The notes under the pieces were generated by a model, which did no database searches, was not told the DNA's origin, and saw only the letters and a list, made by a program, of their open reading frames with translations. This document shows positions 12,806 to 23,849 of a DNA stretch of 64,000 nt, in pieces. Position numbers and translations under genes: made by a program. Numbering within the stretch: position 1 is the first letter of the stretch; each line of letters opens with the position of its first letter. Origin of the DNA: Taenia hydatigena (Eukaryota; Platyhelminthes; Cestoda; Cyclophyllidea; Taeniidae); the NCBI GenBank assembly GCA_036345935.2, contig JADWOT020000008.1:9132156-9196155 (forward strand), given 5' to 3'.

Positions 12806-13836
12806 TGTCTGCGAAACTTCTCTGCAGTATCGTCCATAGGCTTTTCCCCAAGAATTGCGGTCTAGTCTCAGCCTTTGGTTATGGCTCCGTTGCCGTGCCC
12901 CAGCATGGCCGTAGTGCAACGAAGTCTCAGTTAGATTTCATCCTCATCGTGGATGACCCCTTAAAGTGGCACATTGCTAATTTAAAACTTAACCGCAATC
13001 ACTATAGCGGTTTGGCCTCGATTTGTGACGGAGCCCTCCTTAAGTGTGCTGTCAATAAATGGCCTCATCCCACCGTTTATTACAATCCTCTAGTAACCTG
13101 GTGTGATTGTACTGGTACATTTCCTCCCCAAGTTATAAAATATGGAGTTGTTGGTTATGACTCACTCACGTCTGATCTCAACACCTGGTGTGATCTGTAT
13201 ATTGCTGGCCGCCTCCATAAACCAGTTGTCTTTGTACCTCAGTGCGAACCTCCACCAAAACTGAAATCCTCTCTCCTCTCAAATCTCCGATCGGCCTTAG
13301 CATTTTCTCTACTTCAGCTTGATCTGCCTCTCCCGAATGAGGATTCCTTGTATCACTCTCTTGCGTCTATCTCATATCATGGTGATTGGCGTCTCTACTT
13401 TGGTGAAGATAAGAGGAAAGTCGAGCGTCTAATCACAGGCGAACCTCGTCGACACGGTTTTCGTAAGCTCTATCTCCCTCTCTTCACCACCAGTCCGTTT
13501 AAAGACTTGTTCACTGTTGAAGTGCCGAGCGACTTAAAGACGGACATCCGTATCTTCCCACAACGGGAGGGCCATATTGCCAGGCAGCTTCTTGAATGCT
13601 TACCTCCTACGCTCTGCCAGTTGGCTGCATGCGGAGACGGCGCATCATCGTATCACCAATTGTCTGAAATGACCACTAAGGAGAGGCGAATGCGACTCCA
13701 GCGTGCGGCTGCTTCCATTGTCCGTCGATCCAGTTATCGACAAACCGCGCTGGGTCTGTTTTCAGCAGGTCCTTCCCGATCCGTTGTCTATTCCTTCGCG
13801 AAATTCCGCAAGATGCTTGCTAGTCTCGGCTCTTGA
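12805..13836 (+). CDS. TAMM41: TAMM41, mitochondrial CDP-diacylglycerol synthase
   Basis: One uninterrupted 343-aa exon. The family blocks are clear: SAFGYGSVAVPQHG (residues about 22-35, nucleotidyltransferase-like GYGS), LDFILIVDDPLKWH, NPLVTW, IKYGVVGYDSLTSDLNTWCDLYIAGRLHKPV, the LRSALAFSLLQLDLP block and YHGDWRLYFGED. Enzymes of this family make CDP-diacylglycerol from phosphatidic acid and CTP at the matrix face of the inner mitochondrial membrane, the first committed step of cardiolipin synthesis. The start at 12805 is the first ATG and overlaps the SDHAF1 stop by one base, so both are likely on one transcript. Length is near that of animal homologues. An AATAAA signal follows at 13891. 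Confidence 0.95.
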   Translation: MSAKLLCSIVHRLFPKNCGLVSAFGYGSVAVPQHGRSATKSQLDFILIVDDPLKWHIANLKLNRNHYSGLASICDGALLKCAVNKWPHPTVYYNPLVTWCDCTGTFPPQVIKYGVVGYDSLTSDLNTWCDLYIAGRLHKPVVFVPQCEPPPKLKSSLLSNLRSALAFSLLQLDLPLPNEDSLYHSLASISYHGDWRLYFGEDKRKVERLITGEPRRHGFRKLYLPLFTTSPFKDLFTVEVPSDLKTDIRIFPQREGHIARQLLECLPPTLCQLAACGDGASSYHQLSEMTTKERRMRLQRAAASIVRRSSYRQTALGLFSAGPSRSVVYSFAKFRKMLASLGS

Positions 13837-13890
13837 TGAAGGATGTAGTTCTCCATTCATCTCCCTTTTTACATTGATAGATTTTTTCTA

Positions 13891-13896
13891 AATAAA
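13891..13896 (+). terminator. Polyadenylation signal AATAAA
   Basis: A canonical AATAAA lies 55 nt after the TAMM41 stop. No such signal is seen between SDHAF1 and TAMM41, which supports a shared 3' end. Confidence 0.6.
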
Positions 13897-14378
13897 GCCT
13901 TTCGAAAATTCTCCTATTAGTTTTCAGTCTCTCATTCGATGACTCCTTAGCCACTTTAAGGCATTCTGGGATGTGTGGCCGCCCCGTATTCTTGGTCTAA
14001 AAACTATCACTTCTGTTCTGCATGTTGTGTACAAATTGAAAGCTTTCTGAAATGGCAGATTTCTGTTCTTTTTAACAGGCTACATCTTTGTACGTATAAA
14101 AGTTGCATTTTTGAGCATGCATTACGCAGAAGTTAATGGATAGTAATGTGTTTCAATGTGACTTTGTGGAAGGTTGAGGTACTAAATGGTGTATAATCGC
14201 TACCACTCAAAAAGGATGGGGCATCTCGTACATCGAATATGCGTGTTTGCTCCGGACTCTCGTGGCTCCTTTTTACTCGGCATACCTATGTTATCGCAGC
14301 AGAAGTTCTGATGTTTTGTAGGAAAAGTCACTGGTACTGCTATTGTTTGAAGGAGTTTGTTTTTCTACTTTTAGCAAG

Positions 14379-14729
14379 ATGTCGTTATCGCAGAATCTGT
14401 GCGCTCCTCATCAAAGCATGCGAGAGGTATACGTTTTATACTTTTCTGATGTGGATTTTGGCCACGATGAGATCAATATGACTGGTGTGCTCCAAATACA
14501 TGTGTACGCCAGCATTTACATAAGTTATCCACAAAAGCTTTTTGAGATGATCACTGCGCCTCTCCGTGCCTTATTCCATGACAGACTTGTCATCTCTCTT
14601 GTGATTGAGGCCACTCAGGTTACTTCGTTCTTTTGTATCAGTCTTGGGGTTCCAAAGTTAGGATTTGGCATGCTCTCTCTAATTGATGCGTGGAACAAAT
14701 CGGCTATTCCTCCAACAATACGCTTGTAA
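14379..14729 (+). CDS. 66-aa three-exon protein, possibly MOZART1-like
   Basis: Exons 14379-14426, 14538-14618 and 14658-14729, all in phase 0, with introns of 111 and 39 nt. An acceptor-like TTCTACTTTTAG lies 4 nt before the ATG. The product starts MSLSQNLCAPHQSMREL and is largely helical, with a hydrophobic segment RLVISLVIEATQLGF. Length, the MREL...DR-L...IDAWNK pattern and the helix spacing recall MOZART1, the small gamma-tubulin-ring-complex subunit that binds GCP3, but identity is low. The clean splice phases support a real gene; the function is a guess. Downstream, 14730-14960 has another open frame that may be 3' UTR. Confidence 0.4.
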   Translation: MSLSQNLCAPHQSMREVYVLYFSDVDFGHDEINMTGVLQIHVYASIYISYPQKLFEMITAPLRALFHDRLVISLVIEATQVTSFFCISLGVPKLGFGMLSLIDAWNKSAIPPTIRL

Positions 14730-15059
14730 ACGTGTACGAGGTCCTTCTGCATTGCGTATCGACTTGAGTGTTACAATTCCCAATAATTCTAACGGCGCAA
14801 TCCACCGTTCTAATGACTCAACATTCGTGAAAAGTTATGAAAGGCGGTTCAATTTATGTGGCTTGCAGACGTACGTCTTTTGCATCACACCCGTCCCTGG
14901 GGCTGTTTACTACTATTTGGAGAATCGAATTGTGAAGTCAAGATGTCTTATTTATTAAAACTTTTATCACGGAAACATTTTCGTTCACACTTGTCAACTT
15001 GGAGGAATCAAGAGAAATTGCCATTTTGCGTTAGATATCCCGCAGGGAGAACCGACCTC

Positions 15060-16854
15060 TAGATTTTTCGGAAGGGGTGACCTTGATAGGCGGTTCAACT
15101 CCCGCTGTGGCGTCTATCAGACCTGCATTTTGAAGCGCCGTGGTTAAGTGTCTACATGGTAGGGTTTCAATTGTTGCGAGGGTAGTGTAGCTGATGAGGA
15201 GAACATGGATCTTGGGGCTGAGTGGTGGCCACTGCTTAAATGTAATTATTAATGCGTCCGTATCCACTTGTAAAAGGTAAATGCTCCGTTCGCTAGCTTC
15301 CACCTTGTAACTGACTTCAATGCGCCTAAACTGATGGCATAATTGAATGCACTGACATGACGTCAAATGGTTGACTCGCCTAGACGAGAGTGATTACCAT
15401 TGGATTGGGTGGAATGCTTATGCCGAAACTGAATGCACACGATACAGAACTACGAAAGTAGGCTGTTGCGAAAGCGAACTTTGATGAAGCTGCATTGCGT
15501 TTGCAGATTAAGCGTTAGCGGTGGCCAAAGGAGAACTCAGAGGTTTTCTTTGCTCCATTGCGGTCCCGATGAGTAGATGCGCCCTTAAGCTCCCGACCAA
15601 TCGACAAAAACTTTTCAAATGTTCTACTGTTTTCTTTAATTTCCCATATTTACATATCGGCACATGAAGACTGTCCACTGATAAATCATGGAATGTATTA
15701 AGCTTCTTTACATTGCAAGCTAAACATTGTAGAGATCTACGAGAGCACTTTCAGTTTGTATGCAATATACGCTATGATGAGTACAAAATCAGTAAACCGT
15801 GGAAGAGGGTCGTCGATGTGCTGCCATCGTTTAAAAAACGACACGAGATGACCTCCAGAAATCCGACCAAGGAGGTGACGCAGGAATTTGTTTGGCAATG
15901 ACCCAAAGTATAGAGGAGCTCGGCAGTGGTCGGTTCTACTTCTATATGGAAAGTGGAAAATCAAATTTCTGCATTTCCATGCTCGATGCGCTAAGTCTGA
16001 TTCATTGGACCCTGCGCAGAAGTTGGAGACGCTTCGTATTCTTCAATTTCCGAATGCCTTTTCGTTCCCTTGCTCTCAACTGACAAATGTGTAATGAAAT
16101 TTATTCACTGTTTTACTTGTTAGTCATAGTCAAGGGAACCAATGCAAATTCCAAATAGTTGGCATGTTGGTGCACAACTTTGAGTTATGTGGTGTGTGTT
16201 TCGAGTCCAGCGGGTTACGGTTCCTCGTACCTACAAATATGAACGTACAAAGAAATGGACACCGTTGCCTCAAATGAATATTTTGGCTAGTTCCAAAGCG
16301 TCTGAAGCTAGCGAAAACTCCTAACATTGTGGATAAAAGGCAACTACACGGCAAAAAGTGCGGAAATAGCGGAACATTGCCACTCTTCTTGAAAGATAAT
16401 TATCGATGAAGCCGTGTACGGATGCCATTTTCAACAGGAATAAATACGACCCAATGGGCGAATCCAGCGGCAACACTGTGGGGTGGTGTTAGGCGGCGGC
16501 ATCGAGGATGGCGAGAGATGTTTCAGTGTGCAACAACGATGGCGGCCGTGGTTGGGAGAGGGAGTGAAGAAGCGGTGCGACTGGAGTCAAAAGAGCGGGA
16601 CAAGTGCCGTAGGCCTGCACATGATTGAGGCGACGCTGAGGAGGCAGCAAGTAGCAGAAAGGTCTACCATTTTAGAAAAAAATGCATATTTTAGCAAAAT
16701 CATTTGACACATGTAGAAGGCTTCCAACTTCTGCATTCTTGAAAACGAGCCTTTGTAAATTGGGGAATACGGTGTTTTCAAGGGTTGTTGATGCCTTCTT
16801 TGCCTCCTCGAGACATCTAAGCCAAATTCATCCTGCAAAAAGTGTAGTGGTAAA
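15060..16854. other. No recognisable gene
   Basis: Several short overlapping ORFs occur (for example at 15892-16083) but none has a family signature or clear splice structure. A G-rich block with CpGs at about 16480-16640 might be a promoter or first exon of the ankyrin gene downstream; this is inference from composition only. Confidence 0.35.
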
Positions 16855-17040
16855 TGTAGCACTTTGGTTGTTGGAACTACCCGTTTCGGTCAAGGTCACA
16901 GAGGTGGCCGTATTGCCCTAGCTGCGTAGGCTGGCCTCCGAGCCATGTCAGCAGCTTATTTCCTTCCGCCCATTGAATATATGTATTCTACCCTGACATT
17001 CTTCCTTCTTTTGCCTTCGAGGGAGCCTCGAGACGCTATA
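16855..17040 (+). mobile_element. TRIM-family solo LTR (diverged)
   Basis: About 186 bp, running from TGTAGCACTTTG to CGAGACGCTATA, with the shared internal blocks CGGTCAAGGTCACAGAGGTGG, GCCATG(T/C)CAGCAG and CCTTCGAGGGAGCCTC. No exact flanking duplication is seen and the 3' end has lost the CA, so it is an old copy. Confidence 0.85.
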
Positions 17041-18196
17041 ATAACCATAAAGTAAAATTTGCTAAAGTGTGAAGTAATTTGTACAAAGCAGACCTAACGC
17101 AAAACATTTGAAACATGATACCACTACTCGTGGATAGCGTTTTGAAACTTAGGGGATTAGAAGGAAACTTTGACGCAAAGGGTGAACAGCTCTTACGACT
17201 GGTGTGACTGTTCGAACTCTGCTGATGTTGTATTCGCCAAACGAAGAATTGATTATGTCCGAAATTATTGAGATGCTGGCGTTGTCGCAGCGCACTGAAT
17301 TTTTCCGGAGCCTTTGTAATACTTATGTTCTTTAAATACGCTTGTAGGCAAAAGGCGAAAAAGCTATTTTTATTCTGATTGTGGACCAACGTAGTCGCTC
17401 TCCTGGGCCCGAGGCGCCCCCGTCGAAGCTTATAATAAAAATGTCTAAAAGCAACCAAACTTCTCGTGGTAAAGGTAGAAGAAGGAAAGAGCAGGAAAGA
17501 ATAACAATCTATAGCCTCAACAATCGAGTCAGTGAAGGGAAACCCTTTACCACTGCCTCACGGAAGGATTAGAAAGCCGCGAATGCTGAGTGAAAACGAG
17601 GTTTATGGAGGCCAGGATATTTGACCACTTCAATGAAGCATAGGTTTGATCCATTCCGACTGGCTTTCGTACGCTTACTCAAAACTCATAATTAGGCACT
17701 GGATTTCCAGAAATTTTGCTAATAGTTATTGACTTGGTAGATTTTTGCATACTTGCTGTTGTTGCAAAAGTAATAGCATTTCTAGTGCTCAATAATTGTG
17801 CATATTTAAGAAAGCCCCTTATCTTATTTTTTAACGTAAACAGTGTTTTCAAACGGTGAAACCTCGCTAACGCACAACTACTTTTAATGAGCAGTTCTGG
17901 TTTTGTAAGCGCTATCCTGACCTTGGTCTCGAACGTCCGTTCTCGGGTTTTCCTTCTATAGGCGTCGATAAGGAAGCACAAAGAATGGTACGGTGGCGAG
18001 TTCTTACTTTTTTGCCCTTTCATCTTATGTGTATTCACAAATTGTGCTTTCAGCAGGAGACAAGTCTGGGTCTTACGCGAGATATGTGTACAGCTAACGG
18101 TTAATTTACTTAATTGCTTATTTTGTGGCCCTAGCTTTTGGGAGTGAAACGTCACCTTTTTTCAATTTGGTTTCTAATCCGAAATCGAAATTTTAG

Positions 18197-18916
18197 GCTT
18201 TACAAGTCGAAAACGAGATCTTGCTTCAGTTTCCTCTACACTATCTCAGTCGCGCCGGCGACGCAACTGCGCTACAACAATGTCTTATAAAAACAAGTCT
18301 CAGTCCATTTGATCTTGATTCACTGAACTATTGGACACCTGCGCATTGGGCAGTATCAACTAATCAGGTACGTTGAGGGTTGCATTGCTGACCGCTTAAA
18401 TAGTGCGATTGTCTTATGGTTCTAGCACCTTTCCGAGCTCTTGACGTAGCGGCTCATCTTTCCCTTACAACGCCACTGCACATCGCTGCGGAAATGGGCT
18501 TCGAAGGTTGCTTACTTACACTTCTAAGGAATGGGGCCCGAGTCAACTCACAGGACTCCAGTGGAGATACCGCTCTTCACAAAGCAGCAAGACATGGGCA
18601 TATCGGCTGCATGAAGATGCTTCTTGAAGCTGGCGCTTGTACAGAGTAGGGATTCGCTTACTAATTCAAAATGTCTTCAGTACCCGCAATTTCTATAAGC
18701 GAACGGCCTCTGAGGTAGCTGCAATTAACGGACGTTTCACATTCGCCACACTGGTGAATGAGGCGGCTCGGATCAAAAAACGAGAAAATCATGTTCCTTC
18801 AAATGTTCCCATGTTGCGCAACAATAATGTGTTTGCATGTAAGCGGTCAAGAGATAGTCTTGCCTCGGTGGGCGCTCTTGACGGAGACCTTTCTGATAAA
18901 CGACTGCGGTTTTCGG
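18197..18916 (+). CDS. ANKRD10-like ankyrin-repeat protein (partial model)
   Basis: Three exons are visible: 18197-18367, about 18426-18645 and 18681-18916, the last intron only 35 nt. Exon one gives FPLHYLSRAGDATALQQCL and NYWTPAHWAV. Exon two gives TPLHIAAEMGFEGCLLTLLRNGARVN and DTALHKAARHGHIGCMKMLLEAGA. Exon three gives TRNFYKRTASEVA then a basic stretch KRSRDS...DKRLRFS. The order FPLH, WTPxHWA, TPxHIAA, HKAAR, then KR-rich tail matches ANKRD10, a nuclear ankyrin protein of poorly known function. The first two exons do not join in phase by the sites I chose, and about 20 residues of the second repeat are missing, so a small exon or frame problem remains. The first coding exon and the 3' end are not identified; a donor GTAAGT at 18917 shows it continues. 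Confidence 0.7.
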
Positions 18917-19744
18917 GTAAGTGTTACTCCCACTTTTTTTGAGTCCGTGTGCGCGTTCATGAATATAAGCGCACAGTTCATCTCTAGATGCCGGCGTAAC
19001 AGCGGTATGTCAACCCTATATAGCGGTTTGAAAGTGGATGTCTTTGAGTAGCGTTAACTGAGTAGATACGATTTCTGAGTTTAATTTAGTCGGCGTTGTG
19101 AATGGATGCCGCGGAATTATTGGTAGGCAAACAGGAAATTTAATTTATCTATTGTTTATTGCCTTAATGGTGTTCGGAATGCAGTTCCACTTATTCTTAT
19201 CCAATGTCATGGGCTTGATAATTGTAACTCTATGGAAAAATGCGTTTCAGAGGAATGGATCACGCAGGTTTATATGCGAATTAAAGTACCAATGATGTAC
19301 TGGGGTGCAGAAAGTAGTTGAGTTCTCAACAGTTCTCACAGAAATAATTAGCTGAATGGTACTTGCAGTGGGAGTTTTGGCAACTCCCATACTTGGTTAA
19401 GAACCGTTCGGTTTCATGTTTGTTAATGATATTGCCAGGTATCTTAGGGTGCGTGGAATATGCCTGTGAAAATATAGCATATCTTATGATGTGCTATGCA
19501 AGCATGGTTTATTAGATCTCAATTTATTGAGAAAATTGCAAATGTTGATACTTGTGCTAATTCCACTAATAGCTGTTGGACCGGCGGGACATACTTTGTT
19601 TCGGTTTAGTTTACATTTTCGCAAAATTTTAAACCAAAGCATGTGCTTTTGTTGCAGTAGAATCTGATGGTTCTTTGAAAAAATTTGTCAATTTAAGACC
19701 ATTGATTCCTTTATTTCTCTGTACTTGTCGGTAGAATTCAATTT

Positions 19745-22720
19745 TTGTTCGATTCACAGTCATATGAGGTGGTTTCTGAGCATCCCAACGAGCCAGAACT
19801 ATATTTTCTCATTAATAGCATTGTTTATGAGTTTCACCTGAAAGCAGCTTTATTCCGTGGCAGCCTTTCGCAACGCTGGCTGGACAATACATTAAGGAAA
19901 GAATATGCTTATTACGTCTGTAATTTTGTACCATTATTTTTATTCTCTGTATTTTGACAGCATTTTGAGCTCAGCGACTTGCAAGCGCTAATTTCAACAG
20001 GATCGGCAAGGCTTTCGTCTCATTTTCGCATTATAACTTGGGAATCAAGATCGCAAAATTATATTGAACCGAATAGGGTAGACAACGAGTAGACAGTACC
20101 AACTTTAGCGGTTAGCATTTTCCGGTGTACAACTAAATTCTCCACACCAGCATTTGTCTCATTGTTAAAGTTGGGCCATATTCTCTTTTTCCTGTGGAAG
20201 TATCGATGCTATTCGAAGTGAATTTCCCTGAAGTCACTCACTCTACCACAGTTCCCGAAATCAGTCGTGAAAGCTTCACCTCTGCCAGTAAAGGTGCTGC
20301 TTTGTTTGTAGTTCTCGGTTTGATAGCCAAAAAGGGCGAAAGCAACTTTTTTGGAAGAATAAATATTCGACGTGCCGTTATCCAAATGAGCCCTGTCTAA
20401 CTGCTTCTGCGACTTTTGGAAGGAACGATTTTGGCGCGTGATTTGCATTTCTGCTCAGCACTGCAATCATGTTTGCAAAAAGCGCCTGGCAAAAACACTC
20501 AATTTGTGTATTTTTCAAGAAGGGCGAATGTTAGTAATACCCTACTAAATCCGGGAAGTTAATGTTGCCTCTAAGGCATTTGAAGTGGATAGACTATCGT
20601 TGAATTTCACAAGCCAAGAATCGTCAAACAGTGAACATTTCAAATACCGTTTGGCTGATTGGAATGGATGCATGATGGACTGGAACCACACGCAATTTTG
20701 CTGGAGCACCCTCTCCCAGGTAGTGTATTGCCCATGCCTTGCTCCCCAAGATTGCCACGTCCTTTGATCTCGGAACTGATTCGCATATTTGATTCAACGA
20801 TACTGATGAACAGATATACCACCGTTCGGATTTTCGGCGCAGAATTCGATACTCCTCGGCAAGATAGTGTAGATCCGAACATTGTGATTATTTACTTTTC
20901 GATAATTTGAATTTATACTCTGTGAGACAAGTGCAATGGAGGATTTAGTTTTACATCTGGAAAATTCTTTTATTTAAGCTTTAATTCCAATGCTAAATGT
21001 CTGTAGACCTAAAGCAAGGCAACTATTTTTAGCTAGGCATGAGTCATCCGCGTTTTCGGTTTGCAAAGTTTTGGCCCTGTTCTTTTAGATTACGTGCGGT
21101 TTTCTCCATAAAACAGTTGTTCTTGATGAAAAGTTTCCTCCAATTTCAAAACATTGATCTATTGCTTATTTTAAAGCATTGGTAGCTTGCTGATCGGTTT
21201 GTAAGTGGCGGGATAGGTTTCACACTACTTTTGTTGCATATCCTTAAAAGGCTACCATATACAACATAAAATGGGGGTTATTTACTTATTTCGAGTTTCA
21301 CGGAAATCATAGGTCTGTCTTTTGGTGGTGCATTCTGTCGCTTGACTAGTTCTGACAGCTCCGTCGAAGAAAAACTGATGCGGCTGTCTCGTGACCTGTA
21401 CGGAATCGCTGGATTGGATTGCCATTCGTATTCTGAAATTAGCCACTGTGAATAGGCGTTGCACAAACAGTAGCATATATCCAGATCTGGTGAAACCTAT
21501 TACGCTCCTCTTAATGCGTTTAAATAGACTTGTGTGTGCAGTTGTTGGCCTCGCCTGGTACGCTTTCAGTGCCTTCATGGATTTTCATAAATCGTCCATG
21601 TTCGTTAGAACTAGTTGCTTTGACTAATGTATCACAACTGCGAGGATATTCGTAATCTTTTGGAGCACATACACATTAGCTTGTCACAAATGGAGGTACC
21701 TTTTGACAGCTATGTTCTCATGCACGGAAGATAACATACATTTCAGATGGAAATGGGAGGTTAGTTGCGACTCGAATAGAGTTGTGAATGTGGTTATTGG
21801 ATATAAAAGGAGTTTTCAGTACGTTAAGTTTTTTTAACTTCGGGAATTTATCTGGACATTAATGTCAGTAATATCGCGAGAACGTTTCTCATCCTGATGG
21901 GACTCCTTGATAACGTTGGTGTCTTTCAGTTGTTCGAGGCTGATATCGGTGGTTTTCCTCTTTGCGGATACTTCCATCTTTTATTGCCTCATTGTATCGA
22001 ATACAATACAGAATACAGAAGGGGTGTAATTTAGCGACCCTTTCAATCTAAATAGCACTGGATGATCCGCTTTGTGCCGAGTTACTGTTTGCTTCAAGTG
22101 GGGTCAAAATCGTTGGCAAACACTCATGCGCAGCTTTCTGGTAGTTTGAGTTTTAATATCTTTTGTCGCGAAGTTTTGGTAAATTAGATCGAGCTAATCG
22201 AGCTGTTGGAAGTTCACCCTTGCTGCTCACTGTTTCGTAGGGCTTCTCTCTACACTTTTAGTACGTCTCTGAACCTGTACCTTGATGGTTATGATTAGTG
22301 AACATTGCTTCTGCCATCGCGACCGTATCTAACAAAAGATGTTTCTCGATATTTGCTTGTCGACTGATTCCCAATTGGTAATTAGAAATTGCTTTAAGGA
22401 ATCTTGCGCAAATGTCGTCTCCAACCGCCGTGAACGTACGGTAATTTGCGTTCTAGATTTTACAGGGTGTTCTTTGTTTCTACCAGGATATTTTTTCAGA
22501 TGCTTTTATTTGTAGGAAACATCTTTTAGCGAATTTTACTCGTCACAGAAACAAGCAACTCTATTTCTGCTCTTAGTTATATCATTAGTTCTGAACTTTA
22601 GTGTCTGAGCACGACTCTTCTGTGGATTTGAAGGATCCATTGCTACTTCACGATCGTGTCAAATACCTGCTATTTACTTCTTGTACTTGCGCATATCGGG
22701 AACATACGTGGGCGTTTGGG
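19745..22720 (+). CDS. Unidentified gene: cluster of coding-like exons
   Basis: Several plus-strand segments look coding and carry plausible splice sites, but I recognise no family. They are about 19745-19915, about 20195-20290 (ending at a GTAAAG donor), about 20660-20905, about 21293-21421 then a 28-nt intron then 21450-21485, about 21620-21695 (ending at GTACCT), about 21930-22030, and about 22600-22710 (preceded by CTTTAG). The segment near 21300 reads EIIGLSFGGAFCRLTSS then VEEKLMRLSRDLYGIAGLDC. The region follows the ankyrin gene on the same strand and could be its continuation or a separate gene. Exon limits are approximate and some may be false. Confidence 0.3.
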
Positions 22721-23849
22721 TGTAGCGTGTTTCAAACCGTTTTGGATTCCATATCCAGTGTCGTCGTTTGTTCGAATTCATATGGTACAGAAACTTCTCA
22801 GTAAATATGCTGCGCTCCATTTTTAAAACTCCAAGTTGCAGTTCCTTGGTTGGCGCCATGCGCTTTGATGATTCTAAAAAGATTAACACCGTTTTTATTG
22901 TATATGACTGAAGAGCCATTAAAACTTTGCAAACCGAAAATGTTTAATCCTTTAAGCTTATTTTTCACTGTAGTTAATGGCATAGGATACAAGGGTACCG
23001 ATTGTTACGCACGGCTCTAATGCATAACTTTATCTGTTTCTATTGTTACTTACGCTTGTGTATATGTTCAGTATTAGTTGTACAACAAATGCATCGTTCA
23101 ATTCAAAGCTAATGCACTCCAGCGTAGACCAATTTAGCTAGAAATTGGGAAGCGCAACTCGTTTTTGAACTGTTTTCTCATCATAACATAGCCGAGTTCC
23201 CGTAATTTCTTTTCATACGTAGTTCAATGCCCTGCCAAGGGGCACAATGGCTTGCGGAGCAACGGGTGTTAAATGATTGCACAAGGGATTTTAGGGACTG
23301 AAAGAAATGATCGCAAATTGCCCCAAAAAATTTTTTCCAGTTGCTATGCTTCTAGTTGCCATGCTCGTGAGGATGTCAGCCTGATTGCATAAGTTGACAC
23401 TAGACAATATGTGATTCGTCGTAAACGTCTACTCCACAGGCTCTGCAGTGTGAACTTGAATTAGAAATCCTGCTGTCTAAACATGTAATTTCTACAGTCT
23501 CTTCATTTGGTAGATAGCACTGCGCTATAGGCTAATGGGGGAGCGCTATCAATGCCACTTGACATTACTTTGTTTCGAAAAATTTAAACACTTCACAGAT
23601 GTTCTTCCATTCCGCCTCTTGCGCGACCAATCTGGTTGGCCAATTAAATCCGTTAGGGCTTGATCGCTGCTTTAGCCGAACAAGCTCAGTGTTGCACATT
23701 TAATTAAAAATTTGAACGATGCATTTGTTTCATGGGTATGCATGAGCAGTGACCCCTTGCTAAACTATTTTCTTCAGCTCGCATCTCCCAAAATTGGTTG
23801 TGGTATAAATGTAGTCAAGCGACCTTTCGAAGAATGCCGGTTTTCATGA

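Noticed and set aside
12571..12919. Minus-strand ORFs over SDHAF1/TAMM41
   Set aside because: Shadows of the two recognised plus-strand genes.
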